This document shows positions 44,837 to 54,752 of a stretch of DNA of 64,000 bases, one piece after another. The position numbers and the translations under genes are program-made. The notes beneath the pieces were generated by a model. The model was not told the DNA's origin. It saw only the letters and a program-made list of their open reading frames with translations, and did not search any database. Every line of letters begins with the position of its first letter. The stretch's first letter is position 1. Source of the stretch: JBKQHQ01 sp052148715 (GTDB lineage: Bacteria > Pseudomonadota > Alphaproteobacteria > Rhizobiales > Xanthobacteraceae); the NCBI GenBank assembly GCA_052148715.1, contig JBKQHQ010000244.1, positions 62,001-126,000 of the forward strand, written 5' to 3'.

Positions 44837-45244
44837 CTAATAGCTGATCTTCAGCGGCAACTGCTTGGCATTCTCGATCCAGCGCACGATCGCCTTTTCG
44901 GATGGCAGGACCCGCACCAGCTTGCGGTTCGCATTGGCTATGGCCATCGCTTTGGCGAGCCTGTCCGGATTGCGATAGGTGAGCTCCCGGACGGTCTCGA
45001 CGCCGACCAGGCGCAGCAGCGCCGCGTATTCCTTGCCCATTCCCTTGATCCGCATGCGGTCGGCCATGTTGGCCCAGCGCAGGATCAGCTTCTCGTCCAA
45101 TTTCAACTTCGTCGACAGGTCCTTGCGTCCCTTCGGGTCCTTTGCGCGCTCCAACAGCTTTTCGGTGGTTCTGATCCCCATCGACTTGAGTTGCTCGGCC
45201 ACCTCGCCTTCGACGCCGTCGAGGTCTGTAATCGGATACGACAT
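44837..45244 (-). CDS. DUF4332 domain protein (helix-hairpin-helix-like)
   Basis: 135 residues. Pattern ITDLDGVEGEVAEQLKSMGIRTTEKLLERAKDPKGRKDLSTKL followed by MRIKGMGKEYAALLRLVGVETVRELTYRNPDRLAKAM shows two helix-hairpin-helix-like units as in DUF4332 proteins. No catalytic motif; probably a nucleic-acid- or protein-binding scaffold. Upstream lies a DUF2267-like gene on the same strand 23 bp away, so they form a pair. Confidence 0.85.
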   Translation of the reverse strand: MSYPITDLDGVEGEVAEQLKSMGIRTTEKLLERAKDPKGRKDLSTKLKLDEKLILRWANMADRMRIKGMGKEYAALLRLVGVETVRELTYRNPDRLAKAMAIANANRKLVRVLPSEKAIVRWIENAKQLPLKISY

Positions 45245-45267
45245 GGCGGACTCCGCAACTACTTCAA

Positions 45268-45630
45268 TCAGACGAATTGCCCAAGACCAGGGATCGCTCC
45301 GACAATTTCGCCGACTGCATCCTCGCCGATTTGCTCGCGAGCGTAGCCAATGACCTCACGGGTGACGGCCTGCACCTGACCCATGCCGAGCCCGAGGCCC
45401 ATCAAGCGGGTGCCCGCGCCCATGACGCCGCCCATGGAGAAAAGGCCACCGCCGCTGGCTTCTGCTTCCTGTAACGCCGCCTGGGACCCCGGCAGCTTAT
45501 CGAGCAAGGCCTGGACCTTGTCGGCCGGCCCTTCTTTGAGAAGAAACTGTAATATTATACCGACGGATTTTTGCGCGACTGCGCTGTCAATGCCAACAGT
45601 CGCGACGAGTCGCCGCACTAACTCATCCAT
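45268..45630 (-). CDS. DUF2267-like small helical protein
   Basis: 120 residues from ATG 45630 (MDELVRRLVATVGIDSAVAQKSVGIILQFLLKEGPADKVQALLDKLPG), with GAGGGG upstream; a longer frame upstream lacks protein-like sequence. The N-terminal half fits DUF2267-type helical bundles, the C-terminal half is glycine-rich (GGGLFSMGGVMGAGTRLMGLGLGMG). Function unknown. Precedes the DUF4332 gene. Confidence 0.7.
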   Translation of the reverse strand: MDELVRRLVATVGIDSAVAQKSVGIILQFLLKEGPADKVQALLDKLPGSQAALQEAEASGGGLFSMGGVMGAGTRLMGLGLGMGQVQAVTREVIGYAREQIGEDAVGEIVGAIPGLGQFV

Positions 45631-45942
45631 GGGCCCCTCGCCAGCCAAGCACATCCGGCAAACTGACTTAATAATGACATCCTCGAAGGGGAACACAAGT
45701 GCGCAACGCGCGATGCAACACGAAGTCGGGCGACCGGTGCACGTATGCATCACCCGTCGATGGCGGCTTCGGCCCAGACCGGGCAAATAGTATCGGCGTG
45801 CGATTACTGCGGGAGCGCTCCGAGGACGAAATCGCCTCTATTTCCGTACTCAATTACTTCCATCTTGACGGGTAGATTTACCACTAGCACCGGATTCTCT
45901 TGGGCCGGTGCGGCATCATGTTATTGTCAAATAGTTGTAATG

Positions 45943-45965
45943 TAGGATTTGTAAGGTATCCTACT
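45943..45965. promoter_or_regulatory. inverted repeat before pseudo-receiver gene
   Basis: GTAGGAT (45943-45949), 9-nt spacer, ATCCTAC (45959-45965): perfect 7-bp arms in an AT-richer patch 46 bp upstream of the GTG start at 46011. The stretch 45631-46010 holds no other supported feature. Candidate operator or leader hairpin. Confidence 0.35.
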
Positions 45966-46010
45966 GCTTGTCTGCTTGCGGCGGGCGCTCGGAGGCGTGG
46001 GAGTTGTATC

Positions 46011-46511
46011 GTGAGTGCGATCCAGCATGCGCGTATTCTATTGATCGCCGAGCCCGCCTATGGGCTTACCCTTCTCGAGAAGCTGCGTCACCTGAAGTTA
46101 TTCAAGGTCACCCGGGTTGACGATGTCGAGGAGGCCCGCCGGCAGTGCGAGATCGGGGCTGCCGATGCGTGCCTGACGGTGGTCCGGAACTTCGTGGCGG
46201 ACGATTTGCGGGCGTCGCTAGTAGAATCCCCGGCGCCCGGGCGAGAGAGCGGCGTGCCCTCATTGCTCCTTGCCGATGTGATCACGCCCCACGTCATGGA
46301 TGCCGCGCGGCGCTCCGGCTATGCGAGCGCGGTGCCGATCACATCGACCGGGCGGCTCCTGTATCGGAGCATCGGCGCTTTGCTGCAGCGCGCCCGGCAA
46401 ACGCGCGCCGGAGGCGGCGCCAAAAAGCGTGCTAAGGGACCGGCACCCGTGTGGACGGGCGTCATGGATCCCTTCAGCCTCGCCGGCGGGCTCAAGCCTA
46501 CCCTGCACTGA
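46011..46511 (+). CDS. hypothetical protein with degenerate receiver-like fold
   Basis: 166 residues from GTG 46011, with GGGAG seven bases upstream. The opening HARILLIAEPAYGLTLLEKLRHLKLFKVTRVDDVEEARR follows the strand/helix rhythm of response-regulator receivers, but the acidic pair is replaced (AEP) and the phospho-acceptor region reads ADACLTVVRNF without an aspartate. So it is at best a pseudo-receiver. The C-terminus is basic. The last codons (ACCCTGCACTGA) are part of a direct repeat found again at 46777. Confidence 0.5.
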   Translation: MSAIQHARILLIAEPAYGLTLLEKLRHLKLFKVTRVDDVEEARRQCEIGAADACLTVVRNFVADDLRASLVESPAPGRESGVPSLLLADVITPHVMDAARRSGYASAVPITSTGRLLYRSIGALLQRARQTRAGGGAKKRAKGPAPVWTGVMDPFSLAGGLKPTLH

Positions 46512-46557
46512 AACGCGACCGACCCAAGTTGCACCGCTGCGTTGCCGCATGAGCCGC
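46500..46557 (+). repeat. direct repeat, copy 1
   Basis: ACCCTGCACTGAA at 46500-46512 and TGAGCCGC at 46550-46557 recur with the same 50-bp offset at 46777-46789 and 46827-46834; the sequence between is diverged. Copy 1 includes the stop codon of the pseudo-receiver gene. The rest of 46512-46849 holds no gene I can support. Confidence 0.4.
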
Positions 46558-46776
46558 TTCGGCAGAGCGGCGCGCGCCCGCTCTGGATGGGAGTTCGAAT
46601 CCCGTGCGCGTTGCTGACAGCGACCATAATTGCCGAATACTGAAAGTCGAAGGCGCGTTCTGAGAACCCTTCGAGTTCACCAGCATCTTCTTTGGTGGTC
46701 CTACGGCGGCGACGAGTGCGGACTGTCGCATGGGACGGCGCCACAGAGGGCCGCATGCCACGGCTGGCGGAATATC

Positions 46777-46834
46777 ACCCTGCACTGAAGTCGCTTTGCA
46801 CTTCCGGGGCCGGTTGCTACCCTGCGTGAGCCGC
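46777..46834 (+). repeat. direct repeat, copy 2
   Basis: Second copy of the 46500-46557 element: ACCCTGCACTGAA (46777-46789) and TGAGCCGC (46827-46834). It ends 15 bp before the M20 peptidase start. Possibly a tandem-duplication relic of the upstream gene's 3' end. Confidence 0.4.
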
Positions 46835-46849
46835 AAGCGGAGCGCCCGG

Positions 46850-48241
46850 ATGAGTACACTAGACGCCGTGCTGGAACGGATCGATCGCGACCTCGAGCAA
46901 AGCCTTGCACGCTTGTTCGACTTCCTGAGGATCGCCTCGATCTCCACCGATCCGGCCTATTCGTTGCAATGCCGCCTGGCCGCCGATCACGTGGCCGCCG
47001 ATCTCGCCGGCATTGGCTTTGCCACCGACATTCGCCCAACCGGCGGTTATCCGGTCGTTATCGGACGATCGGGAAACGGTGCCAACGGCTCCGCTCCGCA
47101 TGTTCTGTTCTACGGCCACTATGATGTGCAGCCGGTCGATCCGCTGGATCTCTGGGATACGCCCCCGTTCGAGCCGCGCATCGCCACGCTGCCGGACGGG
47201 CGCAAGGCCATCGTCGCCCGCGGCGCTTGCGACGACAAAGGTCAGGTGATGACCTTCGTCGAGGCCTGCCGCGCGTTCAAGGCGGTCACCGGAAAACTGC
47301 CATTGCCGATCACCTTGATGATCGAGGGCGAAGAGGAATGTGGCTCCAAGCATCTGTTTGACTTCGTGCGCGACAATGCCAAGGAATTTTCCGGCGATCT
47401 TGCGCTCGTCTGCGACACCGGCATGTGGAACCCACAGACGCCGGCGGTGACCACGTCGTTGCGCGGCCTCGTCTATGAAGAGGTGAAAATACGCGCCGCC
47501 GATCGCGACCTGCACTCCGGGCTGTTCGGCGGTGCGGCGCAGAATCCGATCCGCGTGCTGACGCGGATCCTCGCGGCGCTGCATGATGCAAACGGCCACA
47601 TCACCATCCCCGGCTTCTACGACGGCGTGAAGGAGCTGCCGCCCGAGATCAAGGCCGACCTGGCGGCCCTAAAACTCACGGCGGAAGAATTCTTGGGCCA
47701 GGTCGGGCTAAAAATCCCGGCCGGTGAAACCGATCGCATGCTGATCGAGCAGCTTTCGACGAGGCCGACATGCGACATCAACGGCATCATCGGCGGCTAT
47801 ACGGGGGAAGGCTCGAAGACGGTCATCCCAGCGCAGGCGTCCGCCAAGGTGTCGTTCCGCCTGGTGGGCGCGCAGGATCCGGGCAAGATCAACTCAGCCT
47901 TCCGCGCCTTCGTGCGCGAACGGCTGCCGGCGGACTGCTCGGCGGAGTTCATCAGCCATACCGGCACCCCGGCGCTCCAGCTCGACTACGACAATCCCGC
48001 ACTCGCCAAGACCCGCTCGGCCCTGGCGCAGGAATGGGGACGCAAGGCGGTCACGATCGGTTCCGGTGCGTCGATCCCGATCGTCGGCGACTTCAAGCGC
48101 GTGCTCGGCATGGATACGCTGCTCGTCGGTTTCGGTCTCGACGACGACCGCGTGCACTCCCCCAACGAGAAGTACGATCTCACGTCATTCCACAAGGGCA
48201 CTCGCTCCTGGGCGCGCATACTTGCCGCGCTGGCGGGGTAG
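46850..48241 (+). CDS. M20-family metallopeptidase (dipeptidase/carnosinase-like)
   Basis: 463 residues from ATG 46850. M20 zinc-site residues: His/Asp in LFYGHYDVQPVDP, Asp in GACDDKGQVM, the catalytic Glu pair in MIEGEEECGS, Asp in VCDTGMW, and a late His in GLDDDRVHSPNEKYDL. The insert YEEVKIRAADRDLHSGLFGGAAQNP is the dimerisation lid. Hydrolyses dipeptides or N-acyl amino acids in the cytosol. A longer upstream frame (from 46730) overlaps the repeat and is unlikely to be translated. Confidence 0.93.
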   Translation: MSTLDAVLERIDRDLEQSLARLFDFLRIASISTDPAYSLQCRLAADHVAADLAGIGFATDIRPTGGYPVVIGRSGNGANGSAPHVLFYGHYDVQPVDPLDLWDTPPFEPRIATLPDGRKAIVARGACDDKGQVMTFVEACRAFKAVTGKLPLPITLMIEGEEECGSKHLFDFVRDNAKEFSGDLALVCDTGMWNPQTPAVTTSLRGLVYEEVKIRAADRDLHSGLFGGAAQNPIRVLTRILAALHDANGHITIPGFYDGVKELPPEIKADLAALKLTAEEFLGQVGLKIPAGETDRMLIEQLSTRPTCDINGIIGGYTGEGSKTVIPAQASAKVSFRLVGAQDPGKINSAFRAFVRERLPADCSAEFISHTGTPALQLDYDNPALAKTRSALAQEWGRKAVTIGSGASIPIVGDFKRVLGMDTLLVGFGLDDDRVHSPNEKYDLTSFHKGTRSWARILAALAG

Positions 48242-48310
48242 AGGCGTCTCGGAGGCGCCTGCGCCCTCGCTGGGCAGGATATTTAGCGCACTCGGCGCGC
48301 GTCGCCGACT

Positions 48311-48529
48311 TTAGGTGAGATAGTCAGCTATCTCTTCGCTCGCCGGAAAGCGACCGGTCGCCTTCTTTGAGAAGGCGAGTCGGCCGTCAACTCGAATTTC
48401 GAAGACGCCGCCACTCGACCGCCGAAGGCTTATTTGTGCTGAGGGTCGCAGCTTAAGGATCAGTTCCCGCACCTCACGGGCGCGCGGTTCATAGCCTCAT
48501 TGACCACAGTATTCGATCTCGATTTTCAT
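48311..48529 (-). CDS. selenoprotein W-like (Rdx/SelT-W-H) protein with in-frame TGA at the Sec position
   Basis: Reading leftward from ATG 48529, 73 codons end at TAA 48311, interrupted once by TGA at codon 11 (48497-48499). The first residues are MKIEIEYCGQ-[TGA]-GYEPRAREVRELILKL; the rest contains SSGGVFEIRVDGRLAFSKKATGRFPASEEI. This is the Rdx/SelW family over its whole length (~72 aa), and the TGA falls exactly on the redox residue of its CxxC/CxxU motif (C8-x-x-U11). TAGGACC precedes the ATG. A hairpin right after the TGA fits the bacterial SECIS rule. So I read it as a selenocysteine protein, probably a small thiol redox protein. A Cys-to-stop pseudogene is the alternative. Confidence 0.7.
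48467..48487 (-). promoter_or_regulatory. candidate bacterial SECIS hairpin in selW-like mRNA
   Basis: On the mRNA, CCGCGC pairs with GUGCGG (6 bp, one G-U) around a 9-nt loop GCCCGUGAG. The loop starts 16 nt after the UGA and begins with G, both within the published bSECIS consensus (loop 16-37 nt downstream, a G among the first two loop bases). An alternative fold CCGC/GCGG plus GCC/GGU with loop CGUGA also fits. Confidence 0.5.
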
Positions 48530-48850
48530 GAAATTGGTCCTAACAACTTGAGCCAATCTGTGCACGCTCCTTCCGGAGGATCATCCACACGAGCGCGATT
48601 TCATTCGATGCCAGCTCTCCGGGACTTACAAGACGCAATGTCGTGATCCGTCGGACGTTGGCTTAAACCGCGCAAGGCGGCACCCGCCAAACGGTTTGGC
48701 GGCGCTGGATGGCCCGCGGGCAGCTGAGGGTCCAGGCCGTGTGAAAACTATCACATTGAAAAAAATGCACAAAATTCAATCCCTTGAAACGGAGTCGATG
48801 TAAAGGCGGGTCTGCACGGGGCGTACCGAAGCTGAACGAGCCACCGGAAG

Positions 48851-48966
48851 TCACTGGGCTGCTGGGTCGTGGCAGCAAACGCACAGCTTGTTGCCGTCCG
48901 GGTCACGGAAGTATGCGCCGTAGTAGTTAGGATGATAGTGCACCTCAGGCGCCACGGGTTGCAATG
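48851..48966 (-). pseudogene. glyoxalase/VOC-superfamily C-terminal remnant
   Basis: A minus-strand frame ending at TGA 48851 encodes HYHPNYYGAYFRDPDGNKLCVCCHD, the typical last strand block of small VOC (glyoxalase/bleomycin-resistance) proteins (normally YHPxYYAAFVRDPDGxKIEAVCH). Upstream the frame hits a stop after about 39 codons and no N-terminal half is visible, so it is a truncated relic. The remaining bases of 48530-49125 hold nothing else I can support. Confidence 0.6.
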
Positions 48967-49125
48967 ATCTTTATTTCGTCCGAATAAAATCGTACTGCCG
49001 TTCTGGCTAAGGAAGATAACGCATTCGTTTTCCGAAACACATTTGGCAACGTCGACGAGTGGGTGGAGGATTGCTATCATGATAGCTACGTAAGACGACG
49101 CTCTCGGCGCCGGCAACAGGCGCGC

Positions 49126-51552
<2,427 letters not shown>

Positions 51553-51587
51553 CGCCGTTGAGCCCGCACTCGATGCATCCGCGTCCG

Positions 51588-52619
51588 TTATTGCAGTTCC
51601 TCGCGCACGAGATCGAGGCGCTCGAAGGCCGCCTTGTCGGAGACGATGAACAGGTCAGCGTCGTCCTCGATCGCCTGATGCGATGCGAAGGTCCAATGCG
51701 GAATCGTGAACACGTCGTGCTCCGACCATTCAAAACTGCTGTCGCCAATGGTCGAGAGGCCGTGGCCCGACACCGCGAGGCAAATCATGTTGTAGGTGCC
51801 GCGCTTCGGACGCGTGCCGACGCCTTTCGCCAGACGCATGGCGTAGCAGTCGAGCGTCGGCATGACGGCGCCGCCGGTCGCCGGGTTAACGTAGCGGATC
51901 GTGCGCGCCCCATCGGCACCGGGCGGCACCGCCGCCAGCATCCGCCGCGTGGCCGCGCCCTCATAGCGATATTTCGGCGAGCTCGCGTCGCCCGGCTGTG
52001 GCGCCGCGACCGCCAGCCCTGCCTCCGCCCAAAGCCGTTCCTCGCCTTCATCGACCTGCCAAAAATCGTTGGCGCCGGGATCGCCGGGCTCGAAGAAGTG
52101 GGCGTCGAGGCCGCGGATCAGCGGCATGTTGGCGGCATCGAACCAGATGATGCGATGGTCGCTGTCGTTGATATGGCCGTGCCAGCACATCGGCGGCGTC
52201 AGGATCAGATCGCCGGCGCGCATCTCGCAGCGCCGTCCATTGACGATGGTGGCGGCGCCGTCGGCGCGGGTGGCGAAGCGGATCGCGGCGCCGGTGTGCC
52301 GGTGCGGCCGGGCGCGGTCGCCGGGATCGAGCACGGTGAAGGCCGCTAGCAGGGTGCTCGTGGTCGTCGTGTCGTTGCCGAAGGTCGGATGCGCCATGAT
52401 CAGCGCGCGACGCTCGATGTCGTTGATCGAGACCTCGTCGACCGATGCGTGCAGGAACGGCTCGATGTCCTTCCAGCGCCAGACGAACGGCGCGTCCTGC
52501 GGCTGCGGGCGCAGCGGCGTGATCTGCCTGTAGCGATCCCACAGCGGGTGCAGGTTCGCCGCTTCGAGTCTTTGCACGAACGACGCATCGTGCCGCGAAA
52601 CGCTGGCAAGCTCAGTCAT
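51588..52619 (-). CDS. gentisate 1,2-dioxygenase-like bicupin
   Basis: 343 residues from ATG 52619 with TCAGGAGG upstream. Bicupin of the gentisate/salicylate/1-hydroxy-2-naphthoate dioxygenase group: WRWKDIEPFL...ERRALIMAHP, FTVLDPGDRARPHRHTGAAIRF (Fe-binding His pair), GDLILTPPMCWHGHIND (third His) and IIWFDAANMPLI. These enzymes open the ring of 1,4-dihydroxy-type aromatics with Fe(II) and O2. Close association with a salicylyl-CoA hydroxylase-like enzyme supports a gentisate route, but exact substrate is inferred. Confidence 0.85.
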   Translation of the reverse strand: MTELASVSRHDASFVQRLEAANLHPLWDRYRQITPLRPQPQDAPFVWRWKDIEPFLHASVDEVSINDIERRALIMAHPTFGNDTTTTSTLLAAFTVLDPGDRARPHRHTGAAIRFATRADGAATIVNGRRCEMRAGDLILTPPMCWHGHINDSDHRIIWFDAANMPLIRGLDAHFFEPGDPGANDFWQVDEGEERLWAEAGLAVAAPQPGDASSPKYRYEGAATRRMLAAVPPGADGARTIRYVNPATGGAVMPTLDCYAMRLAKGVGTRPKRGTYNMICLAVSGHGLSTIGDSSFEWSEHDVFTIPHWTFASHQAIEDDADLFIVSDKAAFERLDLVREELQ

Positions 52620-52666
52620 CGGCAGCCTCCTGATGCGAACCATGGCGGCCCCGCTCCGCCGCTCGT

Positions 52667-52721
52667 CCCCGCGCAAGCGGGGACCCAGCGGTTTTCCTCT
52701 GGACCCCCGCTTGCGCGGGGG
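52667..52721. repeat. paired GC palindromes (REP-like hairpin element)
   Basis: CCCCGCGCAAGCGGGG (52667-52682) and CCCCGCTTGCGCGGGG (52705-52720) are exact reverse complements of each other and nearly self-palindromic. They lie between the binding-protein stop and the dioxygenase start. Elements of this look are common between genes in Bradyrhizobium relatives. Could stabilise the binding-protein mRNA or terminate. Confidence 0.65.
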
Positions 52722-52754
52722 TGAGCGGAAGACGGATGGCGGCCAGGGGTGCTC

Positions 52755-53693
52755 TCAGCTCTTCGGTAGCTTGGCGTCGATGTTCGAGCTGTCGATCAGC
52801 ACGTGATGGATGAAGACGCGCGGCTCGACCTTCTCGCCCTTGAGGTAGCTCGCCAGCACGTCGACGCCGAGGCGGCCCCATGCCACGGGATTGAGCTCGA
52901 CCGTCAGCGCGATATTGCCTTCCTTCACGGCCTTCAGCGCCGGCGGCACGCCGTTCATGCCGGTGACGATCGTCTTGCCTTGATGGTTCGCGGCAAGCAC
53001 CGCCTGCATGGCACCGAGCGCGACATCGTCGTTCGCCGCATACACCGCGTCGAGATCGGGATTGGCGACCAGCGCGTCCTCTGTCTGCTTGATGCCGCGC
53101 TCGCGGGTGAGTGGCCCGTCGGACTTGAACACGATCTTGATGTCCGGGTATTTCGCCATCACCTCGGTATAGCCGTCGCTCAGGTTGCGGAAGGTCGGCG
53201 CGCCGCTCGGCCCCAGCAGCATCGCCACCTTGCCTTTGCCGTTAAGATGCTTTGCGGTCCATTCGGCGATATCGCGGCCGATCTGCTTCTCGTCCATGGC
53301 GACGTGTAGCGTCTGATTGGGAGAGGTCGATCCGCGCGCGACCGACACGATCGGAACCTTGGCCTGCGCCGCTGCGTCATAGGCGGCATTCACTCCGACA
53401 GCGTCGATGGGCGAGATGAGGACGCCCTTGACGCCCTTGGCGATCAGATCCTGAACGCCGTTGATCTGCTTGAGCTTGTCTTCGTTGGAGGACACCGCCG
53501 CCACCTCCCAGCCGAGCTCCTGGGCGCGGGCGCGGATGCCGCGCAGCATGGCGATGTAGAACGGATTATCGTCCTGCGCGAGCGCGACCCCGATGGTGAT
53601 CTTCTCGTTTTGCGCCGAGGCCGGCGGCGGCGTCAGCGCGAGCCAGGCAGCAGACAGGACCGCGGCCAGCACGGAAGTAGCGAGCTTAGACAT
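52755..53693 (-). CDS. ribose-type (CUT2) ABC transporter substrate-binding protein
   Basis: 312 residues from ATG 53693, AAGGAGG upstream. Signal peptide residues 1-28 (...PPPASAQ). Peripla_BP_4/RbsB fold: KITIGVALAQDDNPFYIAMLRGIRARAQELG, GVKGVLISPIDAVGVNAAYDAA, VYAANDDVALGAMQAV. The family usually binds pentoses or other sugars (also autoinducer-2, inositol). Here it sits in an aromatic-CoA operon, so the ligand may be an aromatic acid or a glycoside. Confidence 0.9.
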   Translation of the reverse strand: MSKLATSVLAAVLSAAWLALTPPPASAQNEKITIGVALAQDDNPFYIAMLRGIRARAQELGWEVAAVSSNEDKLKQINGVQDLIAKGVKGVLISPIDAVGVNAAYDAAAQAKVPIVSVARGSTSPNQTLHVAMDEKQIGRDIAEWTAKHLNGKGKVAMLLGPSGAPTFRNLSDGYTEVMAKYPDIKIVFKSDGPLTRERGIKQTEDALVANPDLDAVYAANDDVALGAMQAVLAANHQGKTIVTGMNGVPPALKAVKEGNIALTVELNPVAWGRLGVDVLASYLKGEKVEPRVFIHHVLIDSSNIDAKLPKS

Positions 53694-53704
53694 GTCTTCC
53701 TCCT

Positions 53705-54751
53705 TCAATGGTGCGAGCGTAGCCGTTCTGCGGCCGCCGCTGCAATGATAACCACGCCGACGGCCACTCGCTGCCAGTAAGAATCGACATTGAGCAGGTT
53801 GAGGCCGTTGCCGAGCACGATCATGATGAACACGCCGATCACGCTCTTGTAGAGCACGCCTTCGCCACCTTGGAGGGAGGCGCCGCCGAGCACGACCGCG
53901 GCGATAGCGGTGAGCTCGTAAAACTCGCCGGCCGTCGGCTGGCCGGACTGCAGCCGCGCCGCGAGCATGACGCCGGCGACGCCCGCGAGCGCCCCGCACC
54001 AGACGTAGGTCGAGGCGATGATCCGGCGCACCGGAACGCCGGATAGGTAAGCGGCTTCACGGCTGCCGCCGGTCGCATATACCCGTCGGCCATACGGCGT
54101 CGCCTGCATCACAAAGGACAGCGCGGCGAGCAGCAGGGCCGGCACCCAGATGAGATAGTGGACACCCAAGAAGCGGGCCGACCCGAAGGCCACGAACTCG
54201 CTCGGCAAACCCATCTCACCGCTGACCGGTGCGCCGCCGGTGATCAGAAACACCAGCCCGCGCACCAGCACCATGGTGCCGAGCGTGGTGATGAATGGAT
54301 TGACGTTGAGCTCCGCGATCACGAGCCCATTCAGCAGGCCGACCAGCGCGCCTGCGGCGATCCCCGCGAGTGCGCCGGCGACGGGACCAGCGACCAGCAT
54401 CACCATGCTGGCGACGCATCCGGACAAGGCGGCGGTCGATCCGACCGAGAGATCGAAGCCGCCGCCAATGATGACGAAGGTCATGCCCATGGCGATCACC
54501 GCCATGATCGACGATTGCACGAGAATGTTTGTGAGATTGAGCGGCGACAAGAATCGGCTGGTGAGCAGCGCCGTGACCAGGCAGAGCACGATCAGGGTTA
54601 GAAGAGGAATCTGCCCGGTAAGGTTCAGGCGGCCGACTGCCGCGATGCCGGCGGCCTTTGCGGTTGCGGCATTCGCCCCATCCGCTTGCGACGCGAGTGC
54701 GGCAAGTGGGGAGGAATGAGCGTCGCGCGACAGCGAATTTGGGTCGCTCAT
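53705..54751 (-). CDS. ribose-type (CUT2) ABC transporter permease
   Basis: 348 residues from ATG 54751 (MSDPNSLSRDAHSS), starting one base after the ATPase stop. About ten transmembrane segments of the RbsC/BPD_transp_2 family: NILVQSSIMAVIAMGMTFVIIGGGFDLSVGS, GLLNGLVIAELNVNPFITTLGTM, ATGGSREAAYLSGV (ATPase contact loop). Forms the homodimeric channel of the importer. Confidence 0.93.
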   Translation of the reverse strand: MSDPNSLSRDAHSSPLAALASQADGANAATAKAAGIAAVGRLNLTGQIPLLTLIVLCLVTALLTSRFLSPLNLTNILVQSSIMAVIAMGMTFVIIGGGFDLSVGSTAALSGCVASMVMLVAGPVAGALAGIAAGALVGLLNGLVIAELNVNPFITTLGTMVLVRGLVFLITGGAPVSGEMGLPSEFVAFGSARFLGVHYLIWVPALLLAALSFVMQATPYGRRVYATGGSREAAYLSGVPVRRIIASTYVWCGALAGVAGVMLAARLQSGQPTAGEFYELTAIAAVVLGGASLQGGEGVLYKSVIGVFIMIVLGNGLNLLNVDSYWQRVAVGVVIIAAAAAERLRSHH

Positions 54752-54752
54752 C

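Noticed and set aside
45668..45853. 61-codon minus-strand frame upstream of the DUF2267-like gene
   Set aside because: Composition is random-like (Ser/Arg/Pro), no ribosome-binding site, overlaps probable promoter region.
46555..46615. tRNA-like sequence with TTCGAAT loop
   Set aside because: The T-arm arms do not pair to 5 bp and no matching acceptor, D-arm or anticodon arm can be folded; at most a decayed fragment.
48751..49116. 121-codon minus-strand frame
   Set aside because: It runs in a different frame over the VOC remnant; the real homology is in the other frame, so this one is a shadow.
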